From the NCBI GenBank assembly GCA_907163375.1, contig CAJQUW010000881.1:1-64000 (forward strand): a stretch of 64,000 nt of DNA, written 5' to 3'. Position numbers and translations under genes: made by a program. A model generated the notes under the pieces. The model saw only the letters and a program-made list of their open reading frames with translations, did no database searches and was not told the origin of the DNA. Positions 27,322 to 39,600 of the stretch are shown here, piece by piece (position 1 is the first letter of the stretch; every line of letters starts with the position of its first letter). This stretch comes from Prostheceraeus crozeri (lineage: Eukaryota; Platyhelminthes; Polycladida; Euryleptidae).

Positions 27322-27660
27322 ATGTCTCTTGGATTCACTACCACTCTGGCGCCACCTCTCCCATCTTTCTCTTCAACGGTGCAGGTAGGAGACCTGAAAA
27401 GCGTCAGTCTGTCTGCATCAGGAATTCACCATCCTCTGTCTTTCCAGAGCGCCAATACGCAGGCCCAAGTCAAGGTTTCCGAAGTTCGAGGAGCTATTTC
27501 TGACAATCCGGTGCCCTTACAATCTCCATTTCCTCCGTACCCGCCTCATCCACTTTTATTTGGCAATCACATGCCAGTGCCAGAGAACATGCCTCATCCA
27601 CCGATCCCAAACCCTGGCAACTTTCAGATGAACGGGGATAATCCATTGATGAGCACGATG
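27322..27660 (+). CDS. irx: irx coding exon 1 (residues 1-113)
   Basis: An open frame of 113 whole codons begins with ATG (CTCCATGTC context) and ends exactly at a consensus donor, ATG|GTGAGT, leaving phase 0. An in-frame TAA at 27250 lies upstream with no other ATG between. The product is Ser/Thr-rich at first and then Pro-rich ([14 protein letters not shown]), as expected for the low-complexity N-terminus of a homeobox protein. Codon use and G+C are above the surrounding DNA. It lacks a domain of its own; assignment to irx rests on strand, position and the matching phase-0 acceptor at 35911. Confidence 0.65.
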
Positions 27661-30600
27661 GTGAGTTGAAAGTTATGAAACAAAACTTCTAGTCTCATAC
27701 GCAGAAGTTTACAGACTTGTACGATTTATAGAGAAAGATTCGATAAAATCTGAGACAGAACTAGAGGATTGAAAATTTGGAATCTTTTCATAAAATGAAC
27801 TTAAAAATCTTACTAATGGTTGAAAATACATCTTCAAATTCAAAGTTATATTCAAGCAGCAATTTTTTCAAAAAACATTATATGTTCAGCATTACCAACA
27901 ATCTCATTTATAATGCGACTGAAGATGTTAGACTAATATTTTCACGTCAAATCAAACGATAATTTTAACAAATATTTAAATATTCCATGCGCTTGATTAA
28001 CTGCAAGCAAAATAAATTTGCTTATGTGTGCTCAAAAAGTTCGGGTATGAGATAAGTGCAATGTGATTCTCATTTTGCTAAAGATTATAATTTTTCAAAA
28101 TGTGATAATAAGATTCGCTGCATGAAATAGACCCATAATTTGAAATAGAGCTACATAGTACATTTAAATTATGCAGCATAGAAATTTTTGCTGTTCAACA
28201 ATGAATTAATCAATATATGTTTTCAATCGTTTAGCGATTTTTTCTAGCTCTTCTACTTACTTGATAATTTCTTAATTGTTACTTTGTAAATTTTTTAATA
28301 ATTATAGCTTTAAGTAATCAGCTGTCTTACGAAGTAATTACATCATAAATTATATGAAAATTTTGATGTACATAACATTTTCTTTATCAACAGAAATGAT
28401 GTTCTCACTATATTTTGAGTTATTAAATGATTGAAATAGAACATCCACGTCGCAAAATATCTTATTGATTAAGTGCATCAATAAATTATCAGTTTTATAT
28501 TTATATAACCAATATTTATTTTACATAAGTTTCACGTATTTTTTGTATAGCAATTTTGATCAGCTTTATGGCATAAAAATTAGAATTCTTGTTACTTCTT
28601 CATTCAGCAACAGAATCACTCATAGTTACATTAAAAGAAAGAACATTTTTCTTTATATTTCTTGAGTTTATAGAAGAATGAAGTGCATGGAGATGTGCTT
28701 CTTATTTCGCGTTTAATGTGTATTATGCAGGAAATGCCAGTGTCTTCATTCATCAACTTAGCATCTGCTTCTGTATACTTCATTACCAATGATGAAGAAA
28801 TTTAAAGCTTTTACTTAATTTTCCATATGAGCAACCAAAGATTTGTGTTGATGATTGTGACGATGTCTATGAAATGCAGCTCTGTAAATCTGCAATCGAT
28901 GAACCATGAAAAATGATAGTTTGTAAGTAACACGTCAAATGTTTGAAGTTATAAAGTTGACTGGCATAGCAGATGAAATGGGCGTTAATTACACCTTTTA
29001 CATTATTAGAAACACAGCGCGATAAGAGTCTATTGCAAGTTCAATGAATACAAGAGAAATACTTGAACTGTTGTACGGTTATTTCTTGGGTCATCCAAGA
29101 GTGCTAGTCCATATCATCAGCTTTCAGGTTGACTGAATTGAAGACCTTCTAGTAAATGACGAAGTAATTGAATCAAATGTTTGCAGAATTTACAATCACC
29201 TGATAAAAATTTATTGTGAAATTTTGCTGATTCATTCTTTTTTGTGTTTTGTTATAAATAACATCGCAAAGCAAAACACAAGCGCACAGGATTGAAAGTC
29301 TGAATAAGAGATAACATCATCCAGGTCCGGAAAGTCGCCAGAGGGCTCGTGAGATGAATAATACAAGCAACAACAGATTTATCTTGAATTGATTTGCTTA
29401 GTTTTTTATTTCTTTTCACATTCTTATATTACCACCCTCAGAGTAGGGGGAAAGTTTTATGTTGAGTTGCAGTCGAAGATTGTGAGCGTCTCACTTCTTG
29501 TGTCAATTTTAGGATCCATATTTTTGTTGTCTGATGCACAAATATTTGATGACAATAATAATGGCAATTTTGCTTTGACTAAAGCTGCGACAGTTAGTAT
29601 ACCTGGTATATTTTGCAGAAATCAGAAAAGTGTGCCAACTTATCAAAAATTGAACATGCATTTAATAAAACGATGATCGGATGCTGTAGCATTTTGATCT
29701 ATGCAGTGCAATTTCAATCATCGTTTATTTTAATCTTCTTGAAGCAATGAAGATCATCCTGATATATTTTCGAACCTATTTACAAGTTAGATACTTAAAT
29801 ATCACAATACTTCTCTGTTATTAAAATATAATCAATAATCTATAATCGAGAATGCGGATATTTCCCATCAAAACCCTTGAAATTTTGTATAAATATGATA
29901 TTGTAGGTCCTACCATGATTTATTCATAGCAATCGACAAATGTAGCGTCGTCGTAGTATTGAAATGCATGTATATCATCATTACTTCTCTCCATTGATAA
30001 TATGAATGAAAATTTAACATTGTTCGCAAGTTTTCTTCGGACTTATCATTGTATCTTTTTGAATCTCAGTGGACCGAATCTTTCTACATGCATCAAAGAC
30101 ACTTGATATACACTAATTTAGATGTTTAGTGGTCGCTAATATTTCCCGTGTATGTTGCAATTCAGCATTATGCAAATTTGCCAATTGAAGTACAAACTCT
30201 TCCGCTGAGAAAGTCAAGATGTTATATAGGTACATATTCTCGCATGCTAGAAGAACATTATACGTTAGCAATGAATTTGGACGCCAGCTTACATGCGTAA
30301 ATTATAACTGTTCTTACTGGAATACTGAAAGAGTAAGACCCTTCATGTTTCATGACATCTTTGAATATCTAATGAATAAAAGGAAGAAAATGTGGCTATA
30401 AAGTTTTATTACCTTAGTTTATTTACAAAAAATTCGAGAGGACGAAAATTAGCAATATTCGATCGAGTGACATGATTTGAACAGAAGGTGCATGCTAAAA
30501 TATGCATATATAATATGCATGAAAATATTCATATTGCTTTGTCAAACACAAATATTACGCATAACTTTGAAGAAATTTTTTGATCAACAAAATGATGCGC

Positions 30601-33600
30601 TTTCTGAGTTTGCTGAAAAGAAAATATTATCTTATAATTGGGCGCAGAAACATGCAATATGCATGTGAATGCTAATAAAGCAGGAATGCAATGTCATGAG
30701 AGATATTTTGTGATACTACTGAAATCGGATGAACCTGCAGAAACAATCTCATTCTATGTAAGAACATGCTTATCAATTAGCCTACTTACTTTTTACCTTC
30801 CAATAATCCGTTGTCATACCGATGAGGCAATCATCCAAGTATTAAGACTATAGACGTCATCAATTTTTCCAGCAGAACATATACTTTACGTATCATTGTC
30901 ATTGATTAGGCTCTAAAATAAAATATCAATGAACGGAGATGCCTATAACATTTAGACAATTGAATGCATATGATTCATAATAGCGTATTAAGGCCTGTCC
31001 GCTACAAATTTAGCACACTGCTGGCAATCTTGCGACGTAATTTAAGTATCAATTATTTTGCAAATCTTATACTCTATAGTTCATCATTATGAAAGAATGA
31101 AAGGTTCCTCTCGGTATATAATGAGCTAAAAAAGCTGCCTCCGATATTTTGTATCTATTCTCTCAGATTCGGCATGTGATTTTGAAATCTTTTCGTTGAA
31201 TGAGTAGTTTTCTCCGAAATCAGAGCTCTATCAGACTTCAAGCTCATACATAATTCTATGATTTCCTGGCGCACTCCTCCAAAAATTTGGCAATTTTCCA
31301 TTCCAACAATATTTTTTGATTCATATGTCAATGTTTACTTTAAGAGAGCAATACGCCTTTTTAAAAAAGTCAGCAAATGTTAAAATAATACAAAAGTCAA
31401 GATTATTTGACTTAAGTTTAAAAGACGGATTGAACAGAGTATTTTACGACTGTATTCTGGCAACTCATCGATAATTTGCGACAAATCGACAAATTTGCGA
31501 CCATTGCAAATCATTGAAAAAAAGTAGCTTTAGTAAATTTCACAAACTAGCAAACACCTATAGTACAAAAAGTCATTTTTGATTCAGTTTAAAGAAATTT
31601 GATGTTCACGAATTATGAAATAATCCTATAACTGAACAAGAACAAATACATCAGCGCAATAGGCTATTGTGTGATAGCTTGCAGCACGAAATATGCAGGT
31701 ATTGTGAAATTGAATTTCGATTTATACCATTAATCTGTATTGGTATACCATTAACTGACAATCAATCTCTTTTGAACATTTTTTATTTAAAGAGTCAGAA
31801 AATCTGCGACCCGCAAATTTTATTGTTATGGTTTTCGCCTTGAAGATGGTGCGTATTCAAACAAGTTCTTGCAAGCTCATAAGTACGAATCGCGTTACAG
31901 ATCGAAGGACACAGTGAAAAACCATTTCAAAATTCTACATTAATTGCGAAATCAATTAAATTCCAGTTTCTGGCCACTGCAATGCGTTATACACATGTTA
32001 TTCCTCGACATGCTGCTGGTGTTTATACATGTCATTGTTTCTGGAAATGTATTTCATACAGGGACATATGTATATTAATCAAAAAGGTTATGCCCATGTA
32101 TTTTTAAAAGCAGCAATGTCATGATCTACTCGTATTCTTAGCCTTCGTAACAGTATGACGAGAACCACAAGTGATCCTTGTCAGACCCATGGTGGTAAAG
32201 TTTTATTACCTAAGACGTTTGATAGTTGATAAAGAAAGATTTTATTTTATTGTTCAGTTGCGACAAACAGTTTGAAAATGCCTGTTTGCTGAAATGTTGA
32301 AGCCACCTCCCATTGTCCGGATATAGACAAAACGTTTCCGCTGTTCGAAATGTCATAAATCTTGTCGGCGCTCTCTGCAACACGAAAACTGAAGAAACGC
32401 ATGACTATTTCGGGTTAGACGAAAACCGATGGACTCGTTAAACAGCAGTCTCACAGGTTTATTAATGGACAGGTGATCATTGAAGCACCAGAAATGGGTA
32501 GTAATACCACTAACAATTGGTCCTGATGTCTCAAGTTCATAGTACTGAAATTTGGCGGAGGCCCCTATCATGTATTGTTTCTTTTCAAGTCAATCTAGAA
32601 GTACCGGCCATTAAATACGAAGCTATTTCCTTTAGCCTGCCTATCAATACTACAAGTTAGACGAAGCTCAGAGAAATTCTGCAGAAGGTGGCTTCAAATG
32701 AAATGCAAATTCTGAAATGAGAAATTTACATACGGGATAATAAATGAGCATGAAGTTTAACGCTCGAATAGGAAGGAAATGCCATTAATAGTTGCGAAAG
32801 TGATTATCATCTAAGTGATCATATAATGTGAGCCAACCCGCCTTTAATTGTAAACGGAGATGGAAGGTGACAAAAAATAAAAAATAATAATCAATCCTCA
32901 AGTCGTCATACACACGCTGATGACATTAAAGCTTTAATAAAACCAATACCGACTAATGGTGTGATCCCACAGAAGAGAGATAGAATTGAAAGCAAATTGA
33001 TCGTGACGACACAAGGAAAAATAAGGATGATTTGAGCAGATTTTAATTCCGGTCACAAGCCTGCCAACTCTAAGAACTTGCCAATACAAGAGAGTCCCAA
33101 ACATGTGTTTGAATCAGTTGCAATTTCACGTAACATACTAGACATTAAAAGAATATGAATTTCAGTCTTCCATTAGTTGAAGATTGGATGAGCATTTCGA
33201 GAATTCGAATAAAGTCGACTGTCATTCCAAATAACATAAACGATTTAATGATTGTCATGCGCTAGATGCATTATGAAGGTCGATGACTGTACACCATCAT
33301 CATTCCATTCATTGAAAACATATTTTAAAGCCAACAACAATCCAGTCAATATGTTATGGAAATTTAGTTAGTAGCCAGCTTATTTCAACAACGTAGTTTT
33401 TATGCGCAGATACAAAAATGTCTAAGAAGTTGAAGAAAATTTTATAAAGGGTCATTATTTGTATTAATAAATTATAAATGGTTTGAATATGCGATATTTT
33501 TAATTAAATAAAACATATTATGTTTTATACCTTCATTAATTTCGATTCTCATACGGCATTCAACATTTTCAGTCTATTTTTGCACAACTATTTTTATAAT

Positions 33601-36600
33601 ATGTGCAATTCTCATCGATTAGATATGCTAGAAAAAATTCATCAAACTTACGCAACTCCCATGAGAACATTCCTCCCTTTGTATTTTGGCATTTCATTCC
33701 GTAATCATTTTTACACCGTATATTCATACATTGGTTATGCTGGTATACAATATTCATGCAAAATCATTCCGACGATTGGGACTTGATATTCAGTTTCATT
33801 CAACCTCAATCTCATTGTTCGCAGAAATTATATATTTCATTAATCATTGTCAATGAAAATACCATGAGAATTAGTTGCTTCATTGTTATAAGTGATTATA
33901 AAAATTGATTCAAATTACAGAATGTGTAAAAGTTGATGGCGTTTCATTATCTAACTGTCAATTACGCACTTGAGAAAATATTTCGCTCATACTAGCAGGA
34001 CAAGTTAAGTAAAATATGTTCTTTGGTTGTGCATTAAAATAATTTTGAAAGTATTTGACTTTTTGAGTTATAATTTATGAAGAGAAGTGAAAAATCACAC
34101 CAAACGATCAAGTGGTGAGATAGATTGAAATAGCGATATGAAAGATCATCTTTCAAAGAAATGGATCATTTGATTGCAGACAAAGTTGGTGATAGGCAAT
34201 ACGTATATGTTTTTACAAGTTTGTTTGAATTGAAGGAATTTGCTAGGATGAGCATTTTTGTTACATCTTAATTACATTTCAAAATTTCATCATTGCTAAA
34301 TCATCCTTGTCTTTTTTCTTTCTTGTCTTGTTATAAGAATAGAAAAGTCTAAAGAAATGTCTGTCCGAATTCATCACTCAAATAGGTTTTCTTATCTTTC
34401 CATATGTGACTGCACTGTCGATACATCTATTAAAATTACGTAGGATGAAGGAAGGATGAAAACACATGAAGGATGTAAAAATTGTAAATCTGATTTCCTG
34501 TACAATCTACTTGTACGTCATGTGCTTCATGATTCGCCAGAAATACATAAAATATAATTTTTTCTTCTCATTAACCAATACTCTCAACAAACTTCACTTT
34601 CAATTTACTGTGCCAGGGAAAAATAATGATGTATATTTGATTAAATAATTCTTAATAAGATTATGATTATTCATTTTGATAATACATCCATTAGTCCTAT
34701 TGTATGTACAGTTTCATCCATTTATTTGCCTCAGTGAGCTTTAATCACAACTTTCAAATTTACCACTGTATGAATTTGAGTCAGTTCGATTTACATATCG
34801 AAGCCGCGTTTTGATAAAGTTCTTCTTTGATTGTAATGAAAAGTTGCAATCTAAACAGTTTTCTTTCGCCCCTCAAGTTGTCGTTTCCCTGATACCGCTT
34901 TCGAGAAAAGAAAACAATTTAAACGTTTAGTTTCTTTGGCTGTCAAACGCAACAACTGTTGTTTCACAGAAGATATGATAAAGACAACCAGTTAGACAGT
35001 GAAGGAAAGTGTTCACCGCAGAAAACAAACAAAAATTCACTAACTGGCATTAAACTTGAGAGAAAAATGACTCGCTTCTCATGTACCAAAGCCTTTTGCG
35101 TCGCTATTGCTGTTTTAGGCTTCTTTGATGAAGGTTTTGTTCTCCATCTGTAAAATCGGTCTCCCGTACATGCTCAACGTCGGCAGAAGTCATTTAGGAT
35201 TCATTAACTGTTGTTGACATTTCAAGACAGTCCAATACGGATGAGCTGCAAATGTTGACAATTTTCATTAGTAAGTTCCAACTCTCCCAAGTTAGGTGAG
35301 ACAGATACACAGAAGCTCAGATTATAGCTTCCAACAACAAACACTTTTTCAACCATGTTTCTATTCGAATTCGTGCTAGACCGACTTATCCCCTTTGTAG
35401 CAACGCAACTCTTTCGGGTTCCATCTAAGTCAAAATATTAACTCAAGGAGAGTTAAACAAGGTATTATTTAGATTCGCTATTTGAGTATCGGCAGGTCGC
35501 TCTTGTAGACCAACAAATGTCAGTGAGGTAAAATGGTTTTTGCAGTAAAATGTCAGCCTTACAAGTATGACTGTCCGCGAGTTGTCAGTATAGTCAATGG
35601 TAGTAGCGACAAAGTTACCGCTGAAACGTAAAGTAGATGAAGATGTTTAATGTAACGAATATTTCAAGAACTCAATGACACTTAGGTGTCAATTTGCCGA
35701 GCTCATTGTAATGGTAGTGGTCGCTGACTCTTCATATTTGTGACAAATGTAGCTCAGAAATTGACTCATTGACGTATGCAATGACTGATTTCAATACAAA
35801 TGCGCTTCATTTATTTACATTATTTGTTCTCAACGCTCGCATGATATGATGTCAGCGGCATCAGCCACCATTGAAAGTTTTGCCTGTCTTCACCGAGGAC
35901 TTGCCTTTCAGGAAAACTGGGAGAACTGGAGACAATTCCAGCAAGCTGCTTGGGCCCACAATCTCGATCCACATATGTTGGCCTTCTATCACAACGCGGG
36001 GTGAGTTCTTTCGAATTACGGCATGAGGGTGTGACTGAGTGAGCTCGCTCTCGCTGCTGCTGTTTTAGATAAACATTAATTTGGTATACTGATTCTACTG
36101 TTTCTACCTATATAATTTAAGTGTCTCAGTTTCTATTTTTATGATTTTTCAAAAAATTTCAGAAAAGTTGAATTTGAATTGAAATTCATCAAAATGTATG
36201 CTGTATATATGTATGCTGTGATTTGTACTTAATTGTGTCAAAAAGATACACAAGTACATGTAGATGGGATGTAAGAACATTAATAGTATTGTTTTGATTC
36301 TGGGTATGTGTTTGGTTGTTGTAAAGCTACCGATTATTTTCTAAATTAATAATAGCAGATTCATGTTCAATTCAGAGCTAATATACGCGACACAAACATG
36401 TCCGTGTCCATCCAAATAGATAATGCAAATTTCCTCTGATACTTATGTTATGATCGAAAGGAGTATTAATCAATGTTGATAATTTGACAATAAAGTAAAG
36501 TCATGAAGATAAAGTCTTATTTTAATCATCCAATGTATGTCAAATTCTTCCCATTCCTGGTAGAAGGCACAGCAACTTTCGTGTCTTGTAAAGTTTTGTA

Positions 36601-39600
36601 TCGGTCATGACCAATCCAAGGCTAACCCTCGTAAATTTGATATTTGGTGATGTGAGCATCTGTTTCTTAATATTAGGCGAACGCTGGTCGAAAATGCTCA
36701 TTAATGACTTTTCAATTCAATTGTCTTCAGCTAATCAATGACAGTCTAATTTTATTCACCCTTTGTTTCCAAAATGTTGGTGTGAACAATAAAGTCTGTG
36801 CGTAAGTTAATGATTCGTCTTATTTGTTTTCAATTTATATTGTTAAGGAAAATTTGAATATGCCGAAGGCAATGATAACTATACGATTGATTGATTAATT
36901 AATTAATTAGCTACCGTATTTCTGTTGATTGATTGCAGCTGTTAATGAGTAGATTCAATGCTAAATGTCCAATAGATGGTATTGTTTTATGCAGTAGCGG
37001 AATATGCTCAGAAGAGAAAATTGTACTGGACGAGAGTTAGAGTCGTAGAAAACCGGCGAGAACTCACCGAACAGAAAATTATCTTAACTTACTTGTCTAC
37101 CATGGAGACAATTTTATCGAACAATCATATTGTCCTTCAGCTACTCCATGGATTTCGCCAATGGTCCAAGAAGGAAGAACGCTACTCGGGAGACGACTAG
37201 CATGTTGAAAGCTTGGCTCAACGAGCACAAGAAGAATCCGTACCCTACTAAGGGTGAAAAGATCATGCTGGCCATCATTACAAAGATGAGTCTGACACAA
37301 GTCTCTACTTGGTTCGCCAATGCTCGTCGTCGCCTCAAGAAGGAGAACAAGATGACCTGGTCACCTCGGAATCGTGCAGAGGAAGACAGAGACCACAATG
37401 CCCCAAGCAGCACACATTCTGGTCACAATTCAGACGATGAGGACGAAGAAGGGAACTCCAGCGCCATTGGCCTTCCCGGTGTTGAGCCTGCCATAGATAT
37501 CGACGACGTCAGCAATGATGAAGATGACGATGTGACGCACCGCATCAGTCCAGGCCATGACTCTGACTCCGGAATCAAAACCACCACAGATATAGACCCA
37601 GCCAGTCCGAGTGACAGCAGCAAGGAGACCAAGCCTAAAATCTGGTCTCTTGTTGACCTTGCTAGAAAGGAGCCGCGGCCGGATAGCGGAGCCTTGACTC
37701 CTACCCCACTGAGTCCTAGTCTAATCCCGTCCGGAATGACACAGTTCGGGGGCCCTGGAGGTCCGCACTGCCTTGGCCCTCTGCCGCCGCATCATCCAGG
37801 CGGCGCTTTTCCCACCGGTCACATGCTCCCTCCTACTTCCGGGATCTTCCCTTCCGCGGTAGCTGCCGCAGCCGTTGTTAACGGCAATAAAGCTTTCCTG
37901 CCGCCACCTCCCGCATCCGCGGCCGCCGCTGCAGCCGCGTACATCCAAGCACACCCTTTCTTCTATCCACATTACCCCTCCATTGGCATACATCCTTTCT
38001 CCGCCTTCACCAGACCTGCATTCGGCCCGCTTGATGCCAGAGAACCTCCCAAACTGACTCCAGAGGTGTTGCTGAATATGGAGAAAGAAATGCCAAATCT
38101 GGAATCTCGAACAGGTAAGAATTGAGATAAGACAAAATTCATAGGTATTATTTTAAAATTTCTATGATGATTTACTTTCTAAACACCTTAATCCGATTTC
38201 AAGTCAAAGTATATAATTTTTCCGATAGAACATTGACATATTAAATGATAGCACTGACTACCATCAATCAAATTCATATATTTATATACAGTGTATGAAT
38301 GATTATATTTACTTTATAATGCTTTTCTTCCTATCACGACCATTTAAAAATATAAAACTCTAATAGATGAGTATATGTCAGTGACGCAGTTGCTTTCATC
38401 TGTCATTTAACTCAATGATATTGCATCGATACTTTTATTTTTTAATTCTTCATTACACCGCAGTTTCCGTCTACTATCATACAGTCACCATTAACACATG
38501 GTTTCTATTTCATCACTTACTAAATTCCTTTTCTTTCTTGAGTTATTCGAAACTTGTAACTTAACAGCTTTGCTGGTTAATTTCGATCACAAAGAATTGA
38601 AAATGTGTGAAAATAGTAATACAGAGTATAATCTTTTGATATCAACTCTAATCAGATAAGTGTCTTATAAGATAAACTGTGAATATAGTGAGGGGATCAT
38701 CATATTGCATTATCATTCATGCAAAATCATTGCTCTTATAATTATAGCATTTTTGCCATTGATAGCATGGTGACAAACTACACATCCCATTGGAAATCAT
38801 TCATTTTCAAAACATCTCAATTGTTACATTGTGAATATGATGATTTGCGTTTTTCCTTTTCCATCGCAAGTAAATTATGATAATAAGAATCAATATGTTG
38901 GATAACACGAGCTGAGTGTTAAACTTTTCATGCATTTGGACAATGGAACATCTCTCAAAATCCTTGATAAATTTCATTTTCTACGAAAAGTTCTTGCGCA
39001 ATGTTCTCTTGAGATGCGATGCACTGTAGGTGTAAACAAATATTTAAATTGTTGATAATTGTCAATCCGCTACCTATTTCATTAATCCTAATTGTTTGCT
39101 TTTATTGTTAGCTAAAATAAGTTCATTACACACAAGGCTTCTTCAACTTTGCATTGTTCACCATAAGTACCGCCTTGTAATCAGTCTTCTGTATTCATTG
39201 TTACAATATATATCAAAACCAAAGAAACAAGAAATACCGACTTGGCTGAACAAACAGCGGTATCATAATCTAACACCTAGAGATAATTACTGATTAATTC
39301 ATCGTACAATCTCATGAAATGATGGTGTTAAGCTGGTTCTCACAAATCTACCACTTTTGGAGTAATATCAAGCACTTGAAGTGTGTCGTATGTCATTGTG
39401 CAATGCAGCGTATCTGTGCAGCCGAGCAAGTCAGTACAGACAAGCGTTTTTGGGCGGAAAGTGCGTTCGTGTAAAACACTATTACAAGGATCTCTCGAGG
39501 CCGTTAACGGAACTGTGAAATTTGCTACCTCAGAGACCTATCGATGGGAAAGTTCCTCTTCAAATAAACAGAAGCTACCAGTACAACATTCTGTTCGACG

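Noticed and set aside
29389-29676. 95-codon frame in irx intron 1
   Set aside because: No domain, no splice context and ordinary intronic composition; chance length for AT-rich DNA.
35846-36000. Alternative irx start at the ATG pair near 35846
   Set aside because: The frame is open, but no promoter is evident and the acceptor at 35911 joins exon 1 in the correct phase. Kept only as an alternative.
37097-37993. Minus-strand frames of 67-90 codons
   Set aside because: They are antisense shadows of the codon-biased, GC-richer irx homeodomain exon.
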